From Branchiostoma floridae (Eukaryota > Chordata > Leptocardii > Amphioxiformes > Branchiostomatidae), in the NCBI RefSeq assembly GCF_000003815.2, contig NC_049988.1, forward strand, positions 2,475,662 through 2,539,661: a stretch of 64,000 nt of DNA, written 5' to 3'. Each line of letters begins with the position of its first letter. Position 1 is the first letter of the stretch. Positions 1-11,699 of the stretch are shown here, piece by piece. Below the pieces are notes generated by a model. It did no database searches. It was given only the letters and a program-made list of their open reading frames with translations, and was not told the DNA's origin. The position numbers were made by a program, and so were the translations under genes.

Positions 1-263
1 ATTTTATTGAAATTTCTTGATATTTACGTAATTAATGATTCATAATTGGCTGGGGTCATTATTGACCCCACCGAACCAGACACAAACTTTCAAGAATAGC
101 TTATACAATAAAGGACAAAACTCAGTGAAAAATTGGTAGATGCTGTAAGACATGTATATTAACAAATTCATGGAAGGATTTTTTTCTCCGATGAAAAATG
201 TTGCTTTGGCAGATAAAAATATACGCCTGGGGTCAAAAATGACCCCATACGGTCGGATGAGGG
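1..263. mobile_element. piggyBac-like element end (partial)
   Basis: Right end of a probable piggyBac-type or derived nonautonomous element, cut by the left window edge. It stops at an AGGG next to TTAA (264-267), as expected for CCCT...AGGG ends at TTAA targets. Inside are two perfect 8-bp inverted repeats with 4-nt loops, TGGGGTCA/TGACCCCA, at about 50-69 and 230-249. The flank from 264 on resembles DNA at 2027-2340, where the same TTAA is present without the element. No transposase is visible, and the 94-codon minus frame here looks like chance. Confidence 0.5.
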
Positions 264-515
264 TTAAAGCACCATTTGTAGCATGTGGCATTACAAACAT
301 CTTTATACCGTCATAACCGAACACATTTCACAATAGGTTTGTAAACAGTACTTGAAATGTGAATATTAGTGTTTACCAGAATGGCGTAGGGTACGTACTT
401 GACATCCAGGACGTGAGACTCGTTATAAAATAATTTGTGAAAAATCCTACTGAAGTCATCGGACTCCTGTCATACCCTAACATGTGCATCAAAGGGTTGG
501 TAAATATTATTCAAA
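264..515 (+). repeat. dispersed repeat, copy 1
   Basis: This stretch matches 2027-2340 in the same orientation. Shared landmarks in order are ACCATTTGTA, ACAAACATCTT, TTTCACAATAGGTTTGTAAACAG, AATATTAGTGTTTA and GTACTTGACAT. The copies have diverged by substitutions and small indels. No coding potential is recognised. From 516 to about 880 nothing further is recognised. Confidence 0.6.
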
Positions 516-879
516 GGGCAGATTTTATTAAATGTCAGAAAGAAGAGTGCCCAACACCTGCTAGACAAGGCCTACAAAACATTGTCTTATTTTGTAACTG
601 ATAACATTTGCTAACACTGTTGCTCAGCGATAAGGCAAAGTTACTGCAATAGTTTAAGTGCACTAAAATATTTTATGTACATTGTGTTAGCCAATATGCA
701 TCTATCTTTAAAAAAAGGCGAATGTAGCTAAAAGGGTGCAAATTAAATGCGTCATTTTAGAACTTATGAGCATTGATTCTCGATGATTTGTGTACATCTA
801 TTTCACGTGTATGTGCGTATTATATTTACTTCACATTAAACTTTGTAGCTTTCAGTAAAAATTAGTATGTACAGCACCT

Positions 880-1273
880 AACTTTGGGCAACTTAGTACA
901 TCTGCCACTCTACCCTCTGTCTAGTGTCCGAAGTTAAATGACGTCACGTAACTTTGGACAACTTTGTACGCCTCCCGCCCTACCCAGTCTACTGCCACGA
1001 GTTAGATGACGTCACGTATAAGTAACTTTGGACAACTTTGGGCAACTTTGTGCAAATGCCAACCTTACCCTAGCCACTCTCTGAAGTTAGCTGACATCAC
1101 GTAACTTTGCGAATCGGACAACTTTTCATTAACTTCGTAAACCTGACACCCACTGTCCGAAGTTAGATGGCGTCATTCTACACATAACTAGACGTCACTA
1201 TGACCCCCAATACAGCCTCCAAGCCATTAAGAACTGCACGTAACTTTGTGCACTTCACCCTGATACTGAACGT
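880..1273 (+). mobile_element. foldback element right arm with CRE-like motifs
   Basis: Array of short degenerate units built on AACTTTGGACAACTTTG and CGAAGTTAGATGACGTCACGTAAC. It ends in a terminal motif at 1242-1273 that matches the right terminal inverted repeat at 11667-11698. TGACGTCA, the full palindromic CRE octamer, occurs at least twice (near 939 and 1006). No matching left end is seen upstream, so this is probably an arm fragment. Confidence 0.6.
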
Positions 1274-2026
1274 AGCTTGCGCTAGATTTGGTGTGTAGCT
1301 CCATGTCTCTGCCTCTGTTACTTGTCTTGTGAAGCGACATTAGTGAATGGGCTATCGTTTCAGTGGCCTGTGTCTTGACAGATACAATGTGCAATATCTA
1401 TCAAAATCTTTTTTTTTTCACTCATAATGTTATTATTTGTCAAAAAAAATTGTTTCAATTGATAAAAAGACAGGAGAAAGGGTGACACAATCACTGCAGT
1501 TTTCATCATGCTCCGATCAATCTGTTATAGTTTTGTCATATGACATCGAGTATGGGCCCTAAAGATGACCTATATTTCCTTGAGACCTCGTGTTTTTCTA
1601 GCCTTAGTATTCAAAAGGTAATCAACAGCTTCTGTGTCATCTTCTTTTATATTGTTGTGTATCCAGATAGTTTGAGGAATGCGTGAGAACACCTAAATAT
1701 GTGACATTAGCAGAAATAATAAATATACTTGCTGTTTTATGTTATTTTATGTTGCTGTTATTTCTTTAAAAACTTTCCAAACATTACTTCTTTGAATTTA
1801 CATGGCCACAGTAAGATTCATTTGATGACAAGGTCTGTGCAAATAATAAACGGGACATAGGTGCATATTACGAAACCATTTATAATATTTTGTATTAGTA
1901 ACATATTGGTGCTGACATGTCATTACATATTCTACAATAGGTTTGTAAACACCACTCAATCTCTGTATGTTATCTTATACAAGTAGTGTAGTAGTCGCAC
2001 ACCTGACATACAGGACGTATAATACA

Positions 2027-2340
2027 TTAAAGAACCATTTGTAACCTGTGGTATTGCAAACATCTTCATACTGCCATAACATGACACGTTTCACAATAGG
2101 TTTGTAAACAGAACTTGAATTGCGAATATTAGTGTTTAGAATGGCAAAGGGCACGTACTTGACATTCAGGACGTCGTTTACGCTATAAAATCATTTGTAA
2201 AAAAATTGTATTGCAAACATCTGACTCCGTAACATGTCCCTCAATTAGTTTGTAAATATCACACATAACCCTTTGTATTGAAAACATCTGGGTTCTGCCG
2301 TAAACGTACACATTCTACGATAGTTTTGCAAACGAGATCT
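2027..2340 (+). repeat. dispersed repeat, copy 2 (empty TTAA site)
   Basis: Paralogue of 264-515. It starts with the same TTAA (2027-2030), but unrelated sequence lies to its left, so it serves as the unoccupied site for the piggyBac-like insertion. Between about 2340 and 4177 no gene is recognised. That stretch is AT-rich, with a C homopolymer near 3140 and a TA/TATG microsatellite near 3985-4040. Confidence 0.55.
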
Positions 2341-4177
2341 TTACACCATAATCGCAATGGCAACATCCGTAATATCCAAGTACATTATAATTTGATACTA
2401 AAAAGAACGTTTCCATTCGTTTGTTTCCTTAATGGTTAGAGTTTTGTCGATTGTATTTCAAACAGCAAAGCGTATGGTTGACAACGTAACAATGTTATTG
2501 AATCAACAAGTGTTTGTAAATTATCCTTCACGTTGGAAATTAAAACATTATCCAAAGTTTAGAAAATATCACACCGTTTTATACAGCGAAAGACAATAAT
2601 CAATTAAACCAGCATTATATGGAATGGATGCAACCAAATGGAATAACCTTTAGACTAATTTACTTTCATATGTCACGCACACGTTACCTCCTTTCCTCTT
2701 ACTGATGATATAGTGGCTTTCATAATTTTCACTTTTATTCAAATACTCGAGAGTGATTTGATATTGATTTCACTTTCTTTTGTAGGAAGATTAGAAATAG
2801 GTTACATACTAATATGTTGATGACAGTAGATATTTTCTGCAGGCAACACCCCATCTGCTTAACTTGAGACGGAAAATTTCACCAAAACGACGGAAAAATT
2901 AAGCTGTTACTTGTGTCAGTTTTCTTCAACTTTCCTGATGAACACTTAGTTCACGATCATTTAGTCAATAAAGAAAGATTGGTGCGTAATATTAGTAAAG
3001 TACGATAAAGCACATGCTCATTTACTCAAGATAGCAACATATATACTCAAGAAAGTACGAAATAAAGCACTCTTAAAAAGGACAAACTGTTACTGGTTCC
3101 TTTATTACCTTGTAGAGTGAATGTGATGTGGCTCTTTTGCCCCCCCCCCCCCCTTCGTAATTTCAAAACGGCTTATGTTACGCTCACCAAATTTTTAGGA
3201 CACGATGTACTAGTGAAGTTTTATATTTTTTGTAAATTTATATTTTTTGTAATTTTGATATTGAATTTTCGCTATACCCAAAGCTATTAAACAAAATGAT
3301 GACTATAAACGGTAACTTTCCTACAATTATGATATGTTTAGCATGATTTATATCTTGAAATATTCACAAAAAACAAGTGTCACAAATATGACATTTACTT
3401 GCTATTGATATAATATAGCTATTTTTATTTATCATGAAAAAAATGGAATATTATTCATAATTTACATCTGTTAATATTTGTTTCTTGTACAATTTCTCCT
3501 CAGTCACAAAATTTAGATATATTCTCCACGTTAGTAATGCAAATTAAAATATGTTTAGCATAATTTATACCTTGAAATATACACCCCAAAAACACACATA
3601 TATTTTTTTAGCTATTTTTATTCATCTTGAATAAATGAATATTATACATGGTTTACATCTGTTGATATTGTTCCCTATTTAAATGACATTAATATGAATG
3701 TAAAAAAATACTTTCATATGTCACTTATGAAAAATATAATTCCCTCGGCAATGGTGCTTATCAATTCAAATGTAAACTCATAGTCATGTAAGTGCATCAT
3801 CAAATACTGTAATCGCCATTTATATGTCCAAAGACGCTCAAAATGGGTTCGATAAATTATATAAAGGTAGTATCTCACTGCACCTTGCAGTGTTGCATCG
3901 GTGCCTCAAGTGCAATTCGATACCACTTTGTCACTCAGTCATAAAAATTTGTATCATGTATAATGATTGTTTCTAAAAATACCCCGTTATTTTTATATAT
4001 ATATATATATATGTATGAATATATGTATGAATATATAGTGTCAGGACTTTCAGATTATGTTAGTTTTCTAAGGCACAAATTTTATGATAGTTTTCTACAG
4101 ACAACAGTAAAACGCAAATAAAACACATTATTAAAAACAAATCCTCGCAATATCGTCACATATATTGCATTTTTAGC

Positions 4178-7100
4178 TTACTGGTTATCATTTCTTTGCA
4201 TGGCATTAAAATCTAGTTGTCTCATTAATGTCATGTGTTTTTGTTCCTTCCAACGAGCAAATGCCTCCCAGATCACAATAGAAAACGTTCCTATCAGTAC
4301 ACATGTTAGACCCAAACCATCTAAAACAGTCGGAGCGAACCCTAACATTGCCCACTGGACGCTGTAGGCCGAAAACGCGCTGAGCTGAAACAGTGCAGTT
4401 ACTGCGTTAACCTCTACTAACTTTAGAGCGATATAGAGAAAGAGCACGAAGAGTGCGTGACTGACACAGCTTAGCACTAAGACTGCGGCAGGCACTGGTT
4501 CAAGGTGCCACGTGGAACTAGTAATAAACGCCCCTATCCCGGCAATCACTGTGCTGATACCGTACGTGTATGTTACAACCTTTGCCCTCGGGGTGGATTC
4601 TAAAAGACCTTTGGCGCCGACGTTTTGCATGGAGTGAATAAATGCTCCGGTTATGGTTAGAACTATTCCAAAAGTAATGTCTGCAGTGTCTGCTGATGAC
4701 TTCATGTTGACGAAGCTACCGTAGCCCAGAAGCGCGACACCTGCTATACACCACATGCTGCCGAGAACGGTTACACGAGTTGGAATCTGGAATAAAAGAA
4801 AAACAAATTGAATTATGTGGTAGAGTTTCTTCTAGTTGCAATTCACATCGATCTCGACTTATTAAATGTATTTATCTGTTACTTATGAATATTTTAATAC
4901 AATATAGTGACACTTCGTTAGGAGTTAACACTACCTCAAAATTTTCGATGTTTCCGAAGTACATCTGGTTCTAGGATAGTTCTTGTCTTGTGAGAGGTCG
5001 AGACAAGGTTCTAGACCTCCATGGACATTCTGCATACCTTAAAGTTTAGGAACTTTACCCTGTTACCGAATATACGCCCCGTCTTAATGCGGAGCAGAGC
5101 TAAAAAAAAAACTTGAGCTGCCGATGCGTTTACCATATCCGGACTGGGCTTTCTGGCCCTTCCCTGGCCTGGGGGGGGGGGATGCTCAAACGGCTTCAAA
5201 ACGGCTTACTGTACGATCAACAAACCTGCAGGGGGGGGGGGGTGGTTGTTGTGCTCATTAAGTTTTATAATTCCTGAATTTTCATATCATTATGACGTAA
5301 TATGACGTAATAATGACATCATTAATTGAAATTTTTGGCTAAAACTGGGAATTCCCATAATGCCTATATCTCAATCGGAAAATTACCAATAAAGGTTTCT
5401 TATTAATATCTACTTGTTATAAGACTGCTGTTGTCAAAGGCGACGCAACGACGTCAAAATGACGTCATAGGATGACGTCATCTGTAGTTTAGCTATCCGC
5501 CATCTTGGATTATCAACCTTAAATTTTAGAAAGATACATTTTTTTCAACATATAACGCTAAAACCCTATGAAAATGGATTAAAAATGTTCACATGAATGT
5601 TTTCTGTAAGAAAATACCAAGTAGTGATGAAATCTGAGTGAAAATAAGCTTGTTATACTTTTCATCATGATATTGTCGGCCATTTTGGATCTTGACCCAC
5701 GTCATCTCATTAGCATAACTTATGAATTTTTAATTATAAATGTTCAACTAAGATGTGTTACATATTAAAGATATATGAAAAGAAGTTAAGTTTAGCAAGA
5801 AAATCTTAAAATCACATTGTTTAAACCAAAATTAGTGATTTTTGTAAAATTTGCCTTTCAGAAACCCGTGGCCATGGCAACACGAAAAATAATAAACTTA
5901 CTCATTTTTTTCAAATTGTTGCCAACTATATTTTAAGAAAACTCACCAAGTTTGATTGTTCTAGCACAAGCCGTTTGGGAGCTATAGGAGGTCAGAGTTG
6001 GCGCAGGCACTTTTAGCCCCCCCCCCCCCCCCGGTCTGGATAGGGTTTAGGCAAAGTACCCTGGGCTGAAAGTGGGACGCTTTCTTATTCTTTCTGTAGT
6101 ATCAATACTGCACTACATTGGCTTCGTAGGGTCAAAAGATCCAAGCAAGTCTCGGACCTAGTATCGTGCTCTTAAAGGAAGTGTTTAAGTTTCGCTGCTT
6201 CAAGAATAGTCTGTAAACAAACTTAACTCGTTGTTAGTCCTGAGATATGGAACCTGTCGAGTACCGAGAGGGGGAGCGATGTAAGTGGCGGCATATTTAG
6301 CACTGTAGCAGTGGCACTGTAAACCACTTATACGTCAGTGTAGACCATCCTGACTTCAATATGGTATCCTTGGCTGTGTCTGGAGAAAGTCAAGAGTCAA
6401 TGATAACATCATATTTACCTCTTCAAGGAAGACACAGGACAAGGCCACCACAAAAACCGGCATGCCGGCGTTCCAGACGACTTCTGCGTTCGCAGGAGGG
6501 ATAAGACGGTACGACGTGTAGAGGCAGAGTATACTGGTGAATTGAGTCAATCCTTGGAAAAGCAATTTTGCTCCTTGTTTCCAGTCGTTTGGTAACATGT
6601 TTGTCCTTTGGTACACAGTGATCCCCAGAGCTACAAGCGAAATCAGCAGATCAAACAAGAAAAGTATCTGGTATGGTGTGTATCCTCGATCTTCTACGTA
6701 TCGTGATAACACCGGCACTGGACCAATAAAGAAACCGTGGGCCAGGCAGGCTGCTACACCTGACATTTTCTGAAACAACACACACACAAATTTAAATTGT
6801 TATGATAACAAGGAAAGTTCTCAATTGAAACACACAGTTAACACCGAGCGTCAAACACAATGTTGCTTAATAATGAGAGCGGGTTGATAAAATCCTGCAA
6901 ACCACTTCCAGATATTGTTATCGATCACAGACATATATATGTTAATGTCAAATTCTATCAAGTTGTTGACACTATCGACACTACTTGTATCGATTTGCTC
7001 ACTCGGTGATTTCAATCGGTGGTTTCATTCGGTGGTTATATGACCAGATGTTATCACAACGCATACACCTCGGGGTGGGTCAGTAACCCTTAAATGTCCA

Positions 7101-7253
7101 ATTGCCAGGTTCTCATCCATTCGTTCATGTATCGTGTCTTACCTTGATCCATAGTCGCTTATCGCTGTCCTTTTCTTGATCCTCGGGATTCCTCTCGGGA
7201 CAGCTCTTGACCACCACCTCGCTAGTGTTGATGATGTCAGCACTTCCCTTCAT
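4178..7253 (-). CDS. SLC35G-like EamA/DMT-superfamily transporter (3 coding exons)
   Basis: Multi-pass membrane protein of the drug/metabolite transporter superfamily, closest in style to SLC35G; substrate unknown. Coding exons in transcript order are 7253-7143 (37 codons), 6769-6419 (117) and 4786-4178 (202 plus stop), all phase 0, giving 356 residues. Introns are GT-AG. The ATG at 7253 sits shortly after a likely 5'UTR acceptor near 7273. Exon 1 encodes a charged, probably cytosolic N-terminus. Exon 2 contains about four hydrophobic segments and exon 3 about six, giving the ten helices typical of two EamA repeats. The join ...VFLEE/IPTRV... falls in the loop between helices 4 and 5, where the family carries a conserved Glu. 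The C-terminus is a short charged tail. The 1.6-kb second intron contains a G/C-tract repeat element. No partner gene is adjacent. Confidence 0.85.
5130..6050. mobile_element. G-tract/C-tract bounded repeat element in transporter intron
   Basis: Left boundary TATCCGGACTGGGC...GGGG (5138-5180) and right boundary CCCC...GGTCTGGATAGGG (6017-6050) are imperfect inverted repeats, each with a long G or C run. A second G run lies near 5230. The interior has TGACGTCA-type motifs (about 5458-5480) and a 14-bp RFX-like X-box at 5868-5881. Related sequence, also with a C run and AAACGGCTTA, lies near 3140-3200. No coding frame is recognised. Confidence 0.45.
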
Positions 7254-7274
7254 TTTAATTGCTAAAGTTTCCTG

Positions 7275-8300
7275 CTAATAAAGAATATAAGTGTTGTATT
7301 ATGAAGCATGCCACGCCTAGACGTGAGTGGTTGCGTGCATCGTTCATTGCGCGAGTGAAAAGTGAGTTTTACGTACGGTGTCTGTGCGATTGCTACGTTA
7401 CCATATACATAGGTCTCCCTTTGACAAGATGTTGAATCAGAATTCTAATTTGCTATGTCCTGTAGAGTACATGGCTAAAATTTTCAAGAAGTGACCTACT
7501 TCCAATAACGACCACCTGACTAACTTACGTGAGTAACTTCGTTACTAAACATCACGATAGAATACTCTTCAAACATTTATTATATAGACAATACATAGAT
7601 CGCCCTTTGACAAGAAGTTGAGTTAGAATTCTCTTTTACTTTGTCACGTGTAGTACTTTGAACATGGCCAAAATTCACAATTTTCGTCACAAACGAAAAA
7701 ACTGGCCAACTTTTGAGAAAAACTCCGTGACAATCAAACAAGACGCCAAATTTTTGCAACAATGCATTTGATAGATATACAAATTATCTATACAGGGTAC
7801 AAATTTCAAGCCAAACAAGTGCTTTAAAAAAGCTGGCATTTTGCCAAGGTTTGCGTGTGTACACGGTTTTTTCTAGTTATTGGAATGTGCTGAAACTATT
7901 GTTTATATTAAATGGATGAAAAAAAGGAAACAAGAACAATTGAAAATCACCCTCCCCTGGACTCGATCCCGGGTCGCACGGACCGTAGCTCTGCAAATCA
8001 GGCTGACGTCAGAGGTATTTGTGTAGTGACCCCTGAACCCGGAAGTCACTTCCCTGCATCCTAGTGCACTTTTCAGAAAATGATATCTCAGCAATCGTTT
8101 ACCCCCTGCTTTAACATTTTTACATTGTCACGGTCTCCATAGTACATACTACAAAATTGGTAAGTTAGAAGGTCCAGTTCTTTTTCGATAATACAGGGCG
8201 ATCAATGACAAATCGTGGCAATTTCCATTTTCGCACTGGAAATCCTACTATTTAATATTAACTAAGTCGCAAAGGAATCTGGGATAGGCTATATGTAACT
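7275..8300. other. intergenic region, no gene recognised
   Basis: Upstream of the transporter. No exon with family similarity was found. On the minus strand near 7955-7966 there is a tRNA B-box-like GGGATCGAGTCC, possibly a decayed SINE. TGACGTCA-type sequence occurs near 8003. The promoter of the transporter should lie here, but no convincing TATA box was identified. Confidence 0.4.
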
Positions 8301-8301
8301 G

Positions 8302-8356
<55 letters not shown>

Positions 8357-8362
8357 CATATA
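8301..8362. repeat. (TA)n microsatellite
   Basis: Uninterrupted TA dinucleotide run grading into TACATACATATA. No other function is visible. Confidence 0.9.
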
Positions 8363-8579
8363 TACGATTTATTTGGAAAACATTTCATCTTTATGAATTG
8401 GTAATACAACATTAAAATGTAAGAGCAATAATTTGATTATATGCTGCATCAATCTTAGGAATATTATACTTCATTCATTTAATCTAATCAAATATCAGGC
8501 CCCATTACGGACCACAAACAATGACTCATGACAGAGCTTTTAAGAAGTATACAAATGCATTGCAGATTTTAAACAGGTC

Positions 8580-8640
8580 CGTTCATCTCAACATCTCAAC
8601 ATCACAACATCTCAACATCACAACATCTCAACATCACAAC
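8580..8640 (+). repeat. CATCTCAACATCACAA short tandem repeat
   Basis: Several copies of alternating ACATCTCAAC and ACATCACAAC units. The following 8641-9420 holds no recognisable gene, but has an X-box-like GTTACCATGACAAC at 8983-8996. Confidence 0.75.
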
Positions 8641-9424
8641 GGCGACTACTCTGGCCACAAGGAATTTTGCCACTGCAAGTGGCAAAATGCAAAAAATTAC
8701 CAGAGCGCCACTTATAGCATTACAAATTTTGCTAAAAATTGCGTTATTTTGAAGCTTTAAACATTGTGTTGTTTTGATGCTGCCCAAGTATTCAATTTTA
8801 TCTCGTTGTTAGAAATGTCACAACAATTTTTGAGAAGCAAAAATAATGGTCAATTCAGATCTTGTTTTGTTTTGACGATACAACAAAAAAAGGTGTTGGA
8901 GTGACAATGCCACAAAGTAAGCCGATTTCCGTGTTTTTGAGATGCGAAAATTTGGGAAATGGACCGAGAACTTTGTTGGCCCGTTACCATGACAACAATG
9001 AGTTTTGATCTAAAAGAAAGGTATATTGAGGGGTTGTAGACCAAGTACTACCACAGTGCAAAATATGTGCCAAACCGATTTTTTTTACCCTTGCCATCAA
9101 GGGTTTTATCTTTACAGACATTTACAGACAGTAACTTTGGCAAAGTTTCTACAAAATCTTTAGCTTTATGGCCATACGGCAACAGAGCACTGGTGATTAG
9201 TGTGTCCTGTCGTTGACTCTGTATTGAGGGCTGATCACTTTGCCAAATCGTAATAATCCGGCTGTGCTTTAGTTTGTGCAGCCTTCCACAAAATCGACAG
9301 CATCAGGCGCTATTTCTTTTGTGCAGCGGCCCACAAAATCGAGCTAACTGAAAGGCAAAGCTTTGATCTGCGTGGCAGTGGAAAATAATGGCTGTGTGTT
9401 TATGTTTGTATATTTGTGTGTAGA

Positions 9425-9560
9425 TAGTTTATGTGGATGTGTATGTGTGTGTGTGTGTGTGTGCGTGTGTGTGTATGTCTGTATTTATGTGTGTGTCTGT
9501 ATGTGATTGGTTTCTGTGTGTGTGTGTTTGATTTAAATCACACACAGACATACACATGCA
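9425..9560. repeat. GT/CA-rich microsatellite with inverted tail
   Basis: Imperfect TG repeats (9429-9530) followed by a short CACACA tract (9538-9570), so the region can fold back on itself. The low-complexity frame through it is not a gene. Confidence 0.8.
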
Positions 9561-9699
9561 CACACAGAATCAAATTTGATAAATTGATAAACTTTAAAAG
9601 TGGGAATAAACACAATACATATCACAACCGTAGCTGTTCACACTCATTCGAGGAATTTCTTACCTTATGTTTCTGTAGCTAATTCCCATTTCCCAACTA

Positions 9700-10550
9700 C
9701 TATACCAAAACAACTTTTTCTGGGGGTTGATGGGGGTGATCTGCTTTCTTACCACGTCTCTTAACTTGACCTCGGTTTTTTACTGTATTGTTTTTGTGAT
9801 CATAAGCTTGTAGGCAACAGTTTTGACAAAGAAATACGGACTTTTCTCTGCCTATTTCAACCAACATTCCACAAAGATTTGTAAAGAATGGAAAAGTTGC
9901 AAATAGACTCCATCTTAAGATTGAGATCCTTAACACCCCGTTCTGAAAAACAAGGGATGTAGGCTTCACGACGGATAAAGGTGGAACTGTATTAACAGGC
10001 ATTAGAAAAGGGCTTACTAGAGACTTTGCGATCAATGTCCTCAGTCTTATCACACAGTGTCCCAGATAATATTGGTCACAAACCACTGCACCTTTGCCCA
10101 CGTAACGGCTATGGGACTGCCTCTACCGTTTACATTAAACTGCCTCATCAAAGAAAAATGCATTTACCTGCAATAAAGCTTGAAAAGTTTAGGCTGAAGT
10201 TTCTCCACTTACTTCACCATCATGTGAGGCAAATTCTGCGAGTATCTTTTGGGCAGAAAACGACAAGGAAAGGTCATGACCCACAGTGGTGCCGTGCATG
10301 TAAATTTAAAGAACCAGTAAGACTACTTTTTGAATCTCAAAAGAGGGCTGTTGCAGAATGTGTACGTGTGGATGTTGCATAACGCTTGGCAAGCTGCATA
10401 GACTATAAGTTGCGGAAATTTTATGCAGTATTTTGAAGTGTGGTAATACCCGCCTCACATTATATACGATCTTCGGACGTACTTCGCGATCGCAGGAAGG
10501 TCGGCTGATTTTAAGATCTTAAGATGGTCTTGCGTATTTTTCACCCAAAA
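9700..10550. other. unassigned region
   Basis: Overlapping open frames exist on both strands (133 codons minus at 9700-10101; 118 codons plus at 10026-10382), but neither resembles a family I know. They could be a decayed transposon. No splice structure was supported. Confidence 0.25.
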
Positions 10551-10557
10551 CCCACCC

Positions 10558-11698
10558 ATGTCCAGTATCAGGGTGAAATGCACGAAGTTGTCCTAAGTTA
10601 AGTTAGATGTCAGAAGTTGTCCAAAGTTGTCCGAAGTTGTCCGAAGTTATGACGTCACGCTAACCATGACGTCATCCTAACTTTGGACAGTCAGCCCGGG
10701 GGTGTACGGAGTTGTCCGAAGTTGTCCGAAGTTATGACGTCATCTTTATTATGACGTCATCCAAACTTTGTATAAAAAGACGGGAGGTTACCGAAATTGT
10801 CGGAAGTTGAGACGTAAATATAAAAGTGATTAGATCGAGATCTAAAAAGTCTGTGTTTTTGGTGGGACATAACGTTAAGAGGAGAAATAAAAGACAAAAA
10901 GACTTGAAATAAATGAATTTTTTTACAATGCATGAACATTGATTTTGTGGTGATTAATGTGCATCTATATTTTATTTGTTTATAAGCGTGAGTGGTGTGT
11001 ATCTTATTTACACATATACAAGTTTTTACTATGTGTTAATTAACTTTGGACAAGTTCGTACACATGCCGCCCTACCCTGCCTGCTGTACGAAGTTAGATG
11101 ACGTCACGTAACTTTGCACAACTTAGGACAACTTTGCACACTTGTTGACCTACCCCGCCCACTGTCCGAAGTTAGATGACGTCACGTAACTTTGCACAAC
11201 TTAGGACAACTTTGCACACTTGTTGACCTACCCTGCCCACTGTCCGAAGTTAGATGACGTCACGTAACTTTGCACAACTTAGGACAACTTTGCACACTTG
11301 TTGACCTACCCCGCCCACTGTCCGAAGTTAGATGACGTCATGTAACTTTGCACAACTTAGGACAACTTTGCACACTTGTTGACCTACCCTACCCACAGTC
11401 CGAAGTTAGATGACGTCACGTAACTTTGCACAACTTAGGACAACTTTGCACACTTGTTGACCTACCCTGCCCACTGTCCGAAGTTAGATGACGTCACGTA
11501 ACTTTGCACAACTTCGGACAACTTCGTACACTTGACACCTTACCCTGCCTACTGTACGAAGTTAGATTACGTCATCCAATTAATGTTTTGACGTCATCTG
11601 TGACTCCCGATATAGCCTCAAAACCAGTAAGAAACGGTTGTAACTTCGTACAACTTCGTACACCCTAACTTCGTGCACTTCACCCTGATACTGGACAT
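10558..11698. mobile_element. foldback (TIR) element with CRE arrays
   Basis: Ends are 32-bp inverted repeats differing at about one base: left 10558-10589, right 11667-11698, each containing GTCCAGTATCAGGGTGAA in its orientation. Both arms consist of short units based on CGAAGTTGTCC or its complement. The right arm holds the 78-bp tandem array. Numerous perfect TGACGTCA palindromes are present. No transposase is visible, so the element is nonautonomous. It is related to 880-1273 and more distantly to the motif at 27376. Confidence 0.75.
11040..11575 (+). repeat. 78-bp tandem repeat, about six copies
   Basis: Near-identical 78-bp units. The motif CGAAGTTAGATGACGTCA recurs at about 11089, 11167, 11245, 11323, 11401 and 11479. 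Each copy carries one TGACGTCA octamer. The array forms most of the right arm of the foldback element. High identity suggests recent expansion. Confidence 0.9.
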
Positions 11699-11699
11699 A

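Noticed and set aside
40-324. 94-codon minus frame at the left edge
   Set aside because: It spans the piggyBac-like end and its TTAA junction into an unrelated repeat, so it cannot be an ancestral gene.
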